Source: Tunicatimonas pelagia (GTDB lineage: Bacteria > Bacteroidota > Bacteroidia > Cytophagales > Cyclobacteriaceae). Taken from it: a stretch of DNA of 64,000 nucleotides. Below the pieces are notes generated by a model. That model saw nothing but the letters and a program-made list of their open reading frames with translations. It did no database searches and was not told the DNA's origin. Shown piece by piece: positions 1 through 8,032 of the stretch. Location: assembly GCF_030506325.1 (NCBI RefSeq), contig NZ_CP120683.1, positions 4,663,001 to 4,727,000 on the forward strand, written 5' to 3'. The number at the start of each line of letters is the position of its first letter. Position 1 is the first letter of the stretch. Both the position numbers and the translations under genes were made by a program.

Positions 1-1
1 A

Positions 2-505
2 ATTATGGCAGCCAATCCGGCGAACCTGGAGCACCAAAACCGTGATCCATTGTTCGGGGACATTATGAAGGAAAAAGGCCCGAGCGTATTCACTCGTACC
101 TTAGCCCGGATGCACGAAGCACCGCGCATCTACGAGTATATCAACGAATGGCTCGGACAAATTGATCTGGATGCGGAATTCTACATCAAGCCGGAAGAGC
201 GTGACGGCAAAGGCTGGGGAGCTACCGAAGCAGCTCGCGGAGCATTAGCGCACTGGATTGAGATCAAGAATGGTGTAATTGAAAACTACCAAGTAGTAGC
301 CCCTACTACCTGGAACGTAGGTCCGAACGATGGCGAAGGTAAACCTGGCCCGATTGAGGCGGCTTTAGAAGGAACTGAGATCGAAGATGCCCACGATCCG
401 GTAGAAGTTGGCATGGTCGCCCGATCCTTTGATTCTTGTCTGGTGTGTACCGTACACGCCCACGATGCTAAGGACGAAAAAGAGTTGGCTCGTTTTAAAC
501 TGTAG
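2..505 (+). CDS. [NiFe]-hydrogenase large subunit, C-terminal part (5' end outside window)
   Basis: This is the end of the catalytic subunit of a [NiFe]-hydrogenase, which carries the NiFe(CN)2CO site for H2 oxidation. The frame is open at the window edge, so the ATG at 5 is probably internal. Family hallmarks are visible: an EAARGALAHW segment, then NYQVVAPTTWN, then the C-terminal D-S-C-L-V-C-T-V-H motif whose two cysteines bind Ni. Numbered from the first visible Met, these are C145 and C148, followed by H151. Fifteen residues follow the His; in this family they are cut off by a dedicated protease, and a protease of that type is encoded directly downstream. The usual DPC is DSC here. The tail rich in HDAK and ELARF resembles tails I associate from memory with high-affinity group 1 enzymes, but the fragment is too short to assign a subgroup. 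The small subunit must lie upstream. Confidence 0.95.
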   Translation: MMAANPANLEHQNRDPLFGDIMKEKGPSVFTRTLARMHEAPRIYEYINEWLGQIDLDAEFYIKPEERDGKGWGATEAARGALAHWIEIKNGVIENYQVVAPTTWNVGPNDGEGKPGPIEAALEGTEIEDAHDPVEVGMVARSFDSCLVCTVHAHDAKDEKELARFKL

Positions 506-540
506 TTTTGTAGCGGAAGATTTTCTTTTAACAAGAAGTA

Positions 541-1050
541 GTGAGTATGACTATGACGGGAAGCACCGCTCACCGCATCGCTATCATGGGTTTCGGAAAT
601 CCAGTACGGAGCGACGATGCGGTGGGAACTTACGTAATTCAGCAACTTCAGCGTATGCTTTCCGATAGGAAAGACGTTAGCCTGTTTGATATGGGTACCT
701 CCGCTTTTGAGGTGCTCTTTCAATTGAAGGGGCATCAGCAAATTATCTTGGTGGATGCAGTAGTCAATACAGGTGATCCGATAGGAACGCTATACCGGGT
801 TCCGGCCGAGAAAGTTCGAAAGGCACCCCAAGACGATCCTATGGTTTTTCTGCATAGTATCAAGTGGGATCAAGCCCTTTCGTATGCCAAGAAATTAATG
901 CAGGATGAGTACCCAGAAGATATTCAGGTGTATTTGATTGCGATTGACAATACCCGCTTAGAGGTAGGTATGTCCGAAGTAGTGCAGCAAGCGGGCGACC
1001 GGGTAGTAGAATATATTTTAGAGGAGGCAACATGGACAGCATCACCCTAA
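541..1050 (+). CDS. Hydrogenase maturation endopeptidase (HyaD/HoxM/HycI family)
   Basis: A protease of this family removes the C-terminal peptide of the hydrogenase large subunit after Ni has been inserted. The 169-residue protein opens with MGFGNPVRSDDAVG, which matches the family signature GxGNxxxxDDxxG. It continues with FDMGTSAFEVLF and IILVDAV, where the conserved acidic Ni-sensing residue is expected. HSIKWDQ may supply the His ligand. Length fits the family (about 150-200 residues). It lies 35 nt behind the large-subunit gene, so it is the natural partner for the 15-residue tail there. The frame starts at GTG 541, but ATG 547 or 553 would serve as well and nothing decides between them. 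It overlaps the next gene by 19 nt, which suggests one operon and possible translational coupling. Confidence 0.9.
   Translation: MSMTMTGSTAHRIAIMGFGNPVRSDDAVGTYVIQQLQRMLSDRKDVSLFDMGTSAFEVLFQLKGHQQIILVDAVVNTGDPIGTLYRVPAEKVRKAPQDDPMVFLHSIKWDQALSYAKKLMQDEYPEDIQVYLIAIDNTRLEVGMSEVVQQAGDRVVEYILEEATWTASP
1021..1027 (+). promoter_or_regulatory. Strong Shine-Dalgarno site
   Basis: GAGGAGG lies four nucleotides before ATG 1032. Such strong sites are rare in this window, where many starts lack any. It fixes the start of the 104-residue gene inside the end of the protease gene and supports that ORF as real. Confidence 0.7.
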
Positions 1051-1346
1051 AATCGTCTCATTTGTACATTCCGGGCGAGATTGCTACGAAAGTATTTGGC
1101 GATGATCCGCAAGCCTATTTGGCTTATCAAGCGGAGCGCGGTACTCTACTTATTGCCGCGGTTTCTCAACAGTGGTTCTACAAAATGCATAAGCCGAGTC
1201 AGCACCTGCTTAAAACTAGAAACTTGCAGGGTGACAAAACCATTGCCTTGCACGAAATCCTGATTGATAATGCGCTGGATAATCAGGATCGTGAGTTGGA
1301 GTATACTATGCAAGATACCTCTGGTATTTTGAAGATTAATTTGTAA
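1032..1346 (+). CDS. Unknown hydrogenase-associated protein, 104 aa
   Basis: I do not recognise this family. The 104-residue protein has no signal peptide, membrane segment or cysteine pair. It begins with an alternating hydrophobic pattern (SSHLYIPGEIATKVFG), then an acidic AYLAYQ stretch and a strand-like GTLLIAAVSQQW, and ends in LKINL, suggesting a small alpha/beta fold. The start is well supported by a strong ribosome-binding site, and the gene overlaps the maturation protease by 19 nt and precedes the TPR gene by 5 nt. Position between the protease and the TPR and hyp genes suggests a role in hydrogenase assembly, an accessory subunit, or regulation. That role is inference from context only. 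Confidence 0.8.
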   Translation: MDSITLKSSHLYIPGEIATKVFGDDPQAYLAYQAERGTLLIAAVSQQWFYKMHKPSQHLLKTRNLQGDKTIALHEILIDNALDNQDRELEYTMQDTSGILKINL

Positions 1347-1351
1347 GAAGC

Positions 1352-2851
1352 ATGATAACTATTTACCTAAATAAAACCCGTCAGGCTGAAGTGGCGCAAA
1401 TCATCGATGCTGTGCCTCGGCTATCGGAGTTAATAACGATTACTACCGAAGACGCTTTAGTGGCGAATTTGATCGTAGACGAACGAGGTATCATCATGCC
1501 GCTAAATTGGGACAACAACGCTCCGCCTTTTCTGATGAGCAGTCCGGTAGCATTTAGTTCTGAAACCCTACTAGGCTACATTTTCATAGCCTTGGGCAAC
1601 TACGCCGAGGCTCAAAACTACCTTGCAAAGCACCCCAAACTCTACAATGAAGTGATTAGCCTTGGCTGTTTACAGACCAATCAACCGCTACCTAACGAGT
1701 TAGCGGATACTCTGGATAAAGAAGGTTGTCGTTCTAATCACAATATAGCGTTGCTTCAACAATATGGCCTTTGGCCTTTGGCAGTAACGTTAGCCGAAGT
1801 GCAGCAGATGTATCAGAAAGCGTTGGCAATTGCACCAGACAATGAGCATCATGCTTTCACGCTGAAGCAATATGCTACTTTACTATTAGATACCAACCAG
1901 GGTGCCAAAGCAGAAGAATTACTGCAACAGCATCTTTCCCAAGATTTATCTGAGGAAGCTTCCTACGCCCTGAAGTCGGTTCTGATTAGTGCTTGGATGG
2001 CGCGTTTGTCAGTGCCCTACGATGAGAATCGGATTAATAGCCTAAAAGATTTGCTTTGGGAGACGCTGACGTATCTGGAGCGACAGGAGCGAATGGCTGA
2101 GGTAGGCTTACTACTGATTGATGCTTCCGAAGTAGCCAATATCTCTGAGAGTTATTCGGAATCCTTAGGGTATATCAATCGGGCATTGGATATTTTTCGG
2201 GCGCAGGATTTACCTGAACTGGCGGGAAGTAGTCTATTGAGAAAAGGAACCTTGTTGTACACTTGGGCACAGAACGGTAACCCTCAGTTTTACAAACCAG
2301 CCATTGATACCTATCAGGAAGCTCTGAAAGTTTTTAAGCGGGATGAGGCTCCCGAAACCTTCGCTCAGATTCACGCGCACTTGGGAGTACTCTACGCGGA
2401 AATGTCAGATTTGCAGCAGAAAAAAGGAATCTGGGCGGCGGTATCAGCCACGTCATTTCAGGAAGCATTAGTTTTCTTTACCAAAGAAGCGCATCCGTAT
2501 GAATACGGACTGGTTTGTAATAACTACGCCAATGCCCTGACGAAGTATCCGACTGCTTTGCGAATTGATAATTACGAAAAAGCATTAGAATATTATAAAG
2601 AAGCATTAGCGGTTCGTACCTCGGTATATCCTTACGAGCGGTCAATCACCTTACTCAATTATTTGGAAGCCAGTTGGTTTCTGGATAATGGAGACGATAA
2701 TTTTAATCAAACTCGGTACCAGGATATGCTCAACAAAGCTCAGGAAGTGAAAACGTTAGTAGATGCACCAGATTTGCTAACTGAAGCTGATCGACATTTG
2801 GAGGAGCTAGCCCGATTAGAACAGGAAGCTAAAAGTGAAGGCTATGCATGA
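1352..2851 (+). CDS. TPR-repeat protein of the hydrogenase locus
   Basis: This 499-residue protein has no signal peptide. Its N-terminal 90 residues look like a small alpha/beta domain (MITIYLNKTRQAEVAQIIDAV, then LIVDERGIIMPLNW). The rest is helical with tetratricopeptide-type repeats, for example AEVQQMYQKALAIAPDN, SESLGYINRALDIFRAQ, YQEALKVFKR, AQIHAHLGVLYAEM and NYEKALEYYKEALAV. TPR arrays bind other proteins, so an assembly or scaffold role is likely. TPR proteins recur in high-affinity [NiFe]-hydrogenase loci, as I recall, although their exact job is poorly known. The gene follows the 104-residue ORF by 5 nt. Its end overlaps the true hypA start by 8 nt, which suggests coupled translation. 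Confidence 0.8.
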   Translation: MITIYLNKTRQAEVAQIIDAVPRLSELITITTEDALVANLIVDERGIIMPLNWDNNAPPFLMSSPVAFSSETLLGYIFIALGNYAEAQNYLAKHPKLYNEVISLGCLQTNQPLPNELADTLDKEGCRSNHNIALLQQYGLWPLAVTLAEVQQMYQKALAIAPDNEHHAFTLKQYATLLLDTNQGAKAEELLQQHLSQDLSEEASYALKSVLISAWMARLSVPYDENRINSLKDLLWETLTYLERQERMAEVGLLLIDASEVANISESYSESLGYINRALDIFRAQDLPELAGSSLLRKGTLLYTWAQNGNPQFYKPAIDTYQEALKVFKRDEAPETFAQIHAHLGVLYAEMSDLQQKKGIWAAVSATSFQEALVFFTKEAHPYEYGLVCNNYANALTKYPTALRIDNYEKALEYYKEALAVRTSVYPYERSITLLNYLEASWFLDNGDDNFNQTRYQDMLNKAQEVKTLVDAPDLLTEADRHLEELARLEQEAKSEGYA

Positions 2852-3212
2852 GATGTCTCTGGTTCGCAGTATTTTCCGAACGCTGGAAGATGAATTTCCC
2901 GCTGATAAAATGAACCGATTGGCACAGGTGAATTTGCAGGTGGGCTTACTCGCTAATGTAGAACCTATTCTAATGCAAAGCGCTTTCCAAGCCTTGACCG
3001 AAACCGACAAGCAGTACGAAGCAGTGAAACTAGAGATTGAAACCGTACCCGTAGCCATCTACTGCTCCGCTTGCGATCATAAATCGGAAGTGCATCAGTA
3101 CAAGTTTGTGTGCGAAGAGTGCGGACAACTGAACAACAATGTAGTCCAGGGAACCGAGTTACTTATTCACCAAGTACATTTTAATGAAAAATTGATAGTG
3201 GAAAATGGATAA
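2844..3212 (+). CDS. hypA: Hydrogenase/urease nickel incorporation protein HypA
   Basis: HypA is a small Ni- and Zn-binding chaperone that works with HypB to insert Ni into the large subunit. The frame is open from GTG 2835, but ATG 2844 gives the canonical MHEMSLV, where His2 is the Ni ligand after Met1, so I set the start there (122 residues). The zinc site is complete: YCSACDH, then about 13 residues, then VCEECG, two CxxC pairs. The ATG lies inside the last codons of the TPR gene (overlap 2844-2851), a typical arrangement for translational coupling. hypB follows after 78 nt that hold a short palindrome. Confidence 0.95.
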   Translation: MHEMSLVRSIFRTLEDEFPADKMNRLAQVNLQVGLLANVEPILMQSAFQALTETDKQYEAVKLEIETVPVAIYCSACDHKSEVHQYKFVCEECGQLNNNVVQGTELLIHQVHFNEKLIVENG

Positions 3213-3220
3213 TGAAAAGT

Positions 3221-3236
3221 GACCGCCGTGCGGTGG
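3221..3236. repeat. Short GC palindrome, CCGC-loop-GCGG type
   Basis: GACCGCCGTGCGGTGG forms a small hairpin (ACCGC with GCGGT around a 3-nt loop) in the hypA-hypB gap. Close relatives occur at 7180-7191, 7870-7883 and, in weaker form, 56435-56445, all outside genes. This looks like an interspersed REP-like family. The hairpin has no T-run and is not a terminator. Confidence 0.5.
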
Positions 3237-3290
3237 AAAATGCAATAATTAATTATCAACTATCAATTGTCACCTTTCAACTAAAAAACT

Positions 3291-4013
3291 ATGGCAATAG
3301 AAAAATCAAGCAAGGGAGCGAGAGGAAGCGTACAGTGCGAAAATACCTCGCTTAACCTATTAAAAGCCAACGACTTTGTGGCTGAGAATATTCGCAAGGA
3401 GATGCAGCGAAGAAATATTCTGATGATTAATATCACTTCGTCGGCTGGTAGTGGAAAAACGACTTTGTTGCAGGAAACAGCTCGTCGTATTAGCAATCAG
3501 GTAAAAATGAAGGTGCTGGTAGGCGATCTAGAAACCGAGCGAGATGCTGCCCGAATCCGAGATGCCGGAGTGGAAGCCTTACAAATTGTAACCGGAGGTA
3601 TCTGTCATTTAGAAGCTCAGATGGTATGGCAAGCAATGGATCAGGTCGATCTGGATGGAGTAGAACTGCTGATTGTAGAAAATGTAGGTAACCTGGTATG
3701 CCCGGCTTCTTTCGATTTGGGCGAAGACTACCGAGTCACCCTAATGGCAACTACCGAAGGAGATGATAAGCCGAAGAAGTATCCCCGGATGTTCCTAACC
3801 AGTGATCTGATGCTGGTATCGAAGGCTGACCTACTGCCGTATTTACCTTTCTCGGTAGAAGCAGTCACCCAGGATGCCCGCGAGGTGAATCCCGATATTG
3901 AAATGATTCAGGTTTCCAGCACCAGCGGCGAAGGTATTGATGCCTGGTGTGAGTGGTTGCTGGATAAAGTTCGAGAGAAACAAGAAAGTCAGACTCAGGA
4001 AGCATCTGTATAA
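3291..4013 (+). CDS. hypB: Hydrogenase nickel incorporation GTPase HypB
   Basis: HypB is the SIMIBI-class GTPase that drives Ni delivery to the hydrogenase large subunit together with HypA. The 240-residue protein shows the P-loop SSAGSGKTT at residues 50-58, GDLETERDAARI, the family signature TGGICHLEAQMV, ENVGNLVCPASFDLGE, and SKADLL as the guanine-specificity motif. It lacks the N-terminal histidine-rich stretch and the CCGC metal motif found in some HypBs, so it may not store Ni. The conserved central Cys-His pair needed for the GTPase metal site is present. The start at ATG 3291 leaves a short 40-residue N-terminus. It is followed by hypF after only 6 nt. Confidence 0.95.
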   Translation: MAIEKSSKGARGSVQCENTSLNLLKANDFVAENIRKEMQRRNILMINITSSAGSGKTTLLQETARRISNQVKMKVLVGDLETERDAARIRDAGVEALQIVTGGICHLEAQMVWQAMDQVDLDGVELLIVENVGNLVCPASFDLGEDYRVTLMATTEGDDKPKKYPRMFLTSDLMLVSKADLLPYLPFSVEAVTQDAREVNPDIEMIQVSSTSGEGIDAWCEWLLDKVREKQESQTQEASV

Positions 4014-4019
4014 TTTCTT

Positions 4020-6380
4020 TTGCCAACCTATCAAATCCATATTCAAGGGCAAGTGCAGGGGGTGGGATTCCGCCCCTTCATCTATCAGCTTGCCCAGCGA
4101 TTTAGCCTCACCGGGCAGGTGAGCAACCGTAGTGATGGGGTGCGGGTTTTAGTGAATGCTTCACAACCAGTAGCGCAGCTATTTCTCGAGGCAATCCTTG
4201 AGGAGCATCCGCCGATAGCCCGAATCACTAACGATAGTCTTCAAGAAGTAGCTTCCCAAGAGTTTCGTGACTTCTCAATCGTTCACAGCGAAAGTACCCA
4301 CCATCGGGATGTTTTACTCACGCCGGACTTGGGACTATGCCCTGCTTGTCGATCTGAATTAAATCAGAAAGATAACCGCCGCTACCATTATGCCTTTACT
4401 AATTGTACCCACTGCGGCCCCCGCTACTCCATCATCAAGGAATTGCCTTACGACCGCGCTACCACTGCTATGGCTCCATTTGAATTATGTGTGGATTGCC
4501 AGCAAGAGTACGATGACCCGACCGACCGACGCTACTATGCCCAGGCCAATACCTGCCCCCAGTGTCCAATTACATTCGCGCTTTATGATGCCCAAGGAAA
4601 ATTAATCACTAATCATCCCGGAACTGAGTCCGGGACAGGTCAACCATCAATCATTAATCAGGTTGTTGAAAAGTTGCGGGGCGGAGCGATCATTGCCATC
4701 AAAGGAGTAGGTGGTTATTTACTGGTCTGCGATGCTACCAACGCTGAAGCAGTAAGTACATTAAGAAAAAGAAAACATCGCCCGACCAAACCCTTTGCAG
4801 TCATGTATCCTTCATTGGATCAGCTGCGACAGGATATTCCAGTAAGTAAAGAGGTTAAGAAGTTGCTAACGAGTTCGGTGTCACCAATTGTGCTACTTCC
4901 AGTAACTGATGCGGGAAAACAGCGATTAGCATTTAACCGGCTGGCGCTCCAGCAAATAGCTCCCAACTTACAGCAAGTAGGAGTAGTGTTACCTTACGCT
5001 CCGCTATTTGAAATTTTGATGCAAGAAGTAGGTAAGCCAGTGGTAGCTACCAGTGCTAATATCAGCGGTTCACCCATTGTTTATACCGAAGAAGCTGCTG
5101 AACGCCAACTATCGTCATTAGTTGATTTTCGTCTGACGTATAACCGAGAGATCGTTATTCCCCAAGATGATTCGGTGGTTCGGTTTAATCCAGAGGCTAA
5201 ACAAAAAATTATACTACGGCGCTCACGAGGAATGGCACCTACATTGGTATTGCCGGAACCACTAACTTCTGATAAAAACATTCTGGCGATGGGCAGTGAT
5301 CTGAAAAGCACCTTCGCCTATACTCACTGCGGCAACCAGTATGTTAGCCAATATTTGGGTGATTTAGCCAGCTACGATTCGCAGCAAAGCTATCGTAACG
5401 TATTATCCCACCTGCTCGAGTTATTTGATGCCCAGCCAGAAGTTATTTTAACCGATCAGCATCCGCAGTATTTCTCTAAGCAATTAGGTAAGCAGTTGGC
5501 TAAAGAGTTTCAGGTATCCGTAGAAACCGTTCAGCACCATCAAGCCCATTTTGCAGCAGTGCTGGGTGAGAACCAATTGATTGATGCCGATGAATCTGTG
5601 CTGGGAGTGATTTGGGATGGAACTGGTTTAGGCGACGACGGGCAAATTTGGGGTGGCGAATTCTTTATGTATCAAAACTATTCCTTCGAACGAATAGCTC
5701 ACCTCGAGTATTTCCCACATTTGATGGGAGATAAAATGGCTCATGAGCCTCGCCTATCGGCTTTGTCATTGACCAACGGAAGCTATGTTGTTCAGCAAAA
5801 ATTTTCTACGACAGAATGGAAGCATTACACCCAACAAGTGAATCGAGCTGATGGATTTAAAACCTCTAGCGTGGGTCGTTTATTTGACGGAGTAGCCAGT
5901 ATTTTAGGTCTGATTGATCGGGCTACCTACGAAGGTGAAGCTGCGCTGTTACTGGAAACTGTTGCAAATGATTATATTGAACGTTATGGTTATGGGAAAC
6001 TAACCAGTTACTTCAGTGAGACTGAGATTAGAGAAACGGTTCCTTATCAATCGTTGATAGATGAAATTCTTCGAGATAAGGACGAGCATAGCAATAAATT
6101 CATTGCGGCTCGCTTTCACTACTCACTAGCTGATTGTATCCAAAAAGTAGCTCAGCAGCAAGGTACCAAGAAAATAGCGATGAGTGGCGGTGTGTTCCAG
6201 AATGCTCTGCTAGTGGATATGGTTCATAAACTAATGGCGGATGACTACGAACTATTTTTCCACCACCAATTATCACCCAACGATGAAAATATATCCTTCG
6301 GTCAATTGGCTTACTACCAAATTCAGCAAAAGGCACACGTGCCTACAGTAACAAGAGGCGAATCAATGGAGACTTTGTGA
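4020..6380 (+). CDS. hypF: Carbamoyltransferase HypF
   Basis: HypF makes the activated carbamoyl group used by HypE for the cyanide ligands of the NiFe site. The domains run in the standard order. An acylphosphatase domain covers about residues 4-92 (GQVQGVGFRPFIYQLA). Two zinc fingers use four CxxC pairs at C107/C110, C129/C132, C157/C160 and C179/C182. A YrdC-like domain spans about 208-385 (KGVGGYLLVCDA). A Kae1/TobZ-like domain spans about 390-770 (QHHQAHFAAVL, GVIWDGTGLGDDGQIWGGEF, SGGVFQN). The length of 786 residues is normal. The only start is TTG at 4020, six nt after hypB. Near the C-terminus the usual NDGGI segment reads NDENI, a small deviation of unknown effect. Confidence 0.95.
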   Translation: MPTYQIHIQGQVQGVGFRPFIYQLAQRFSLTGQVSNRSDGVRVLVNASQPVAQLFLEAILEEHPPIARITNDSLQEVASQEFRDFSIVHSESTHHRDVLLTPDLGLCPACRSELNQKDNRRYHYAFTNCTHCGPRYSIIKELPYDRATTAMAPFELCVDCQQEYDDPTDRRYYAQANTCPQCPITFALYDAQGKLITNHPGTESGTGQPSIINQVVEKLRGGAIIAIKGVGGYLLVCDATNAEAVSTLRKRKHRPTKPFAVMYPSLDQLRQDIPVSKEVKKLLTSSVSPIVLLPVTDAGKQRLAFNRLALQQIAPNLQQVGVVLPYAPLFEILMQEVGKPVVATSANISGSPIVYTEEAAERQLSSLVDFRLTYNREIVIPQDDSVVRFNPEAKQKIILRRSRGMAPTLVLPEPLTSDKNILAMGSDLKSTFAYTHCGNQYVSQYLGDLASYDSQQSYRNVLSHLLELFDAQPEVILTDQHPQYFSKQLGKQLAKEFQVSVETVQHHQAHFAAVLGENQLIDADESVLGVIWDGTGLGDDGQIWGGEFFMYQNYSFERIAHLEYFPHLMGDKMAHEPRLSALSLTNGSYVVQQKFSTTEWKHYTQQVNRADGFKTSSVGRLFDGVASILGLIDRATYEGEAALLLETVANDYIERYGYGKLTSYFSETEIRETVPYQSLIDEILRDKDEHSNKFIAARFHYSLADCIQKVAQQQGTKKIAMSGGVFQNALLVDMVHKLMADDYELFFHHQLSPNDENISFGQLAYYQIQQKAHVPTVTRGESMETL

Positions 6381-6420
6381 GCGCGTATCAGCAGTAGTGC
6401 TTAGTTAGTTATCAGACCAG

Positions 6421-6714
6421 ATGCGCGAGGTAAATACAAAGCCACAAGAAAATAGTAAATTGCAGAAAGGATTTAACTTGAATGATATGATAGAATTTAA
6501 GATTCAACTGGAAGAAAGTGTTGTACAGGTGTTTGGACGCAAACAGGTGGAAGACTACTTGCAGGATTTTGTAAAACAGATGTTACTTAAAGCAGCGGCT
6601 CAAGACGTGTTAGAAGACCTACAGGATACTGATCTGCAAAACGACCAAGAGTGGCAAACCGCACGTCATTTGGCATGGCAACAAGAGAAGCATAAATACT
6701 TCGCAGATAAATGA
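6421..6714 (+). CDS. Putative antitoxin partner of a PIN toxin
   Basis: This small acidic and amphipathic protein (97 residues) sits directly before a PIN-domain gene and overlaps it by four nt (ATGA), the usual type II toxin-antitoxin layout. The sequence is mostly helical (FKIQLEESVVQVFGRKQVEDYLQDFVKQML). I do not see a clear AbrB, ribbon-helix-helix or Phd motif, so its family is unknown. A shorter form starting at ATG 6487 is possible. The role is inferred from the gene pair. Its position between hypF and hypC is unexpected for a dedicated hydrogenase operon and suggests a later insertion. Confidence 0.6.
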   Translation: MREVNTKPQENSKLQKGFNLNDMIEFKIQLEESVVQVFGRKQVEDYLQDFVKQMLLKAAAQDVLEDLQDTDLQNDQEWQTARHLAWQQEKHKYFADK

Positions 6715-7133
6715 CCGACTTTGTAATTGATGCTAATGTTCTAATGAGCATTCTTATAAGTGGTAAAGTAGGCTACAGACCTATTTTATCCTTCAATAGC
6801 TTTATCTTACCAGACTTTGCTTTTGTAGAAGTAGAGAAGTACAAAGACGTTTTAAAGAATAAAACCAAAGTATCTGAAACCCAATTTACTAAGTGGACTT
6901 ACTTCGTTTTTACTAATCTGACAATCCTTCCTCAGTACGTTTTAGAGAAAAGTATTTTAGACAAATCTGAACAGCTATTAGAAAAGGTTGATTTGAAGGA
7001 TATCAGTTACGTGGCATTAGCAATGCAGCTAGATTTACCACTTTTGACTCGGGATAAACCTTTGTACAAAGGGTTAAGAAAGCAAGGGTTTAGAAAAGTA
7101 CAACTGTTTGATGATTATTTAAGAAGTCTGTAA
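6711..7133 (+). CDS. PIN-domain protein, putative VapC-like toxin ribonuclease
   Basis: The 140-residue protein has the acidic pattern of PIN nucleases: D near the N-terminus in FVIDANVLMS, E in VEVEKYKD, D in DLKDISYVALAM and D in LLTRDKPLYKG. Such proteins are Mg-dependent ribonucleases, often toxins paired with an upstream antitoxin. The four-nt overlap with the preceding gene fits that. The start at ATG 6711 (MTDFVIDAN) places the first catalytic Asp at residue 7, as usual. Nothing ties it functionally to hydrogenase maturation. Target RNA unknown. Confidence 0.75.
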   Translation: MTDFVIDANVLMSILISGKVGYRPILSFNSFILPDFAFVEVEKYKDVLKNKTKVSETQFTKWTYFVFTNLTILPQYVLEKSILDKSEQLLEKVDLKDISYVALAMQLDLPLLTRDKPLYKGLRKQGFRKVQLFDDYLRSL

Positions 7134-7179
7134 CCTGTGATGCAGTAAAAAGACAAAGCAACTATCCATTGTTCATCGG

Positions 7180-7191
7180 CCGCCGACGCGG
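7180..7191. repeat. Short GC palindrome, CCGC-loop-GCGG type
   Basis: CCGCCGACGCGG lies 16 nt before hypC and pairs CCGC with GCGG around a 4-nt loop. It belongs to the same family as 3221-3236 and 7870-7883. Because it is close to the hypC start it could affect translation, but its recurrence elsewhere argues for an interspersed repeat. Confidence 0.4.
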
Positions 7192-7207
7192 TGTCAATTA
7201 ATAACTT

Positions 7208-7462
7208 ATGTGTCTAGCAATTCCCGGAAAGATCAAATCAATAGAAATGCAGTACGACGGTACGGTGCGAATGGCGCAGGTACTGTTCGGTGGCATCACC
7301 AAAGAAGCCACGCTCGAGATGGTTCCTCACGCCCAAGAAGGCGACTACGTGCTGGTTCACGTAGGAGTGGCCATTAGCGTAGTAGACGAAAAAGAAGCGA
7401 AAGAAACCTTCCAATATCTTAAGGAAGTTGGTGAACTAGACGAACTAAACCCAGAAGTCTGA
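7208..7462 (+). CDS. hypC: Hydrogenase assembly chaperone HypC
   Basis: HypC is the small chaperone that, with HypD, carries the Fe(CN)2CO unit to the large subunit. The 84-residue protein begins MCLAIPGKI, with the essential Cys2 just after the initiator Met. The typical OB-like strand pattern follows (VRMAQVLFGGITKEATL, GDYVLVHVGVAISVVDEKEA). Length is typical. It is separated from hypD by about 830 bp of mostly non-coding DNA, which breaks the otherwise compact hyp order. Confidence 0.95.
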   Translation: MCLAIPGKIKSIEMQYDGTVRMAQVLFGGITKEATLEMVPHAQEGDYVLVHVGVAISVVDEKEAKETFQYLKEVGELDELNPEV

Positions 7463-8032
7463 CCAACGAAAATTACTCTCAAAATGAGTACATTTTGGAA
7501 GGCTTTGCTATATATTAATCCGAAGATGGAATGACTTCTCAAAGATGTTACACTTTGCTCGTTCATTTTTGTCTGGGAGACCCCGTCTTGACACAAAAAC
7601 GAACAGCGCGGCTGCCGCCAAAAAATCAACCGGGTCGCCGGGCGAAAAATTCAATGCTTCTTCGCACAAAAGCTTACACACGCCCGCTGAATTTTCGAGC
7701 CGACGCACTAAGTGTTAACGTAAGTTATGAATATAAGAAACATTCTCTTCGTTCAGAAAGGGAAGAATTTGCTGTCTGAGCGTAGCGATCCACCGTGGAC
7801 GCGGCGGGTTGCCGGTGCAATTTCAAATTCTTCTAGATTTTTGTCTACTTTTCATCGATGGAAAATCGGACCGCCGATGCGGTAGAAGCCCGCCCGGCTC
7901 AAGGGCAAGCATTCAGAAATTAGGCGTTTATAGACTGCCACCGATGAAACTTAATATACATGGATCATATAGAATATCAGTTCTTATAAATCTCTCCCAG
8001 AAAATCAAACAAACTCTTATTGTACACTAACT
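7463..8032. other. Gene-free interval inside the hyp cluster, probably degraded repeat sequence
   Basis: This 570-bp stretch splits hypC from hypD. I see no convincing gene. The short frames (for example 7531-7779 plus strand, 7508-7708 minus strand) lack family motifs and have unusual composition. The section 7570-7710 is richer in G and C than its neighbours and looks like a fragment of an interspersed element. A CCGC/GCGG palindrome lies at 7870-7883. No promoter was clear, although hypDE might be expressed from within it. Confidence 0.5.
7870..7883. repeat. Short GC palindrome, CCGC-loop-GCGG type
   Basis: ACCGCCGATGCGGT pairs ACCGC with GCGGT around a 4-nt loop. It differs from the copy at 3222-3234 only in the loop. 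It lies in the gene-free interval between hypC and hypD. Confidence 0.5.

Noticed and set aside
286-741. Minus-strand 151-residue ORF over the hydrogenase and protease genes
   Set aside because: It overlaps two genes with clear family motifs, has low-complexity serine-rich sequence and no recognised domain.
7531-7779. 82-residue ORF in the gap between hypC and hypD
   Set aside because: Basic, repeat-like composition with no motif or good start; part of a gene-free stretch.
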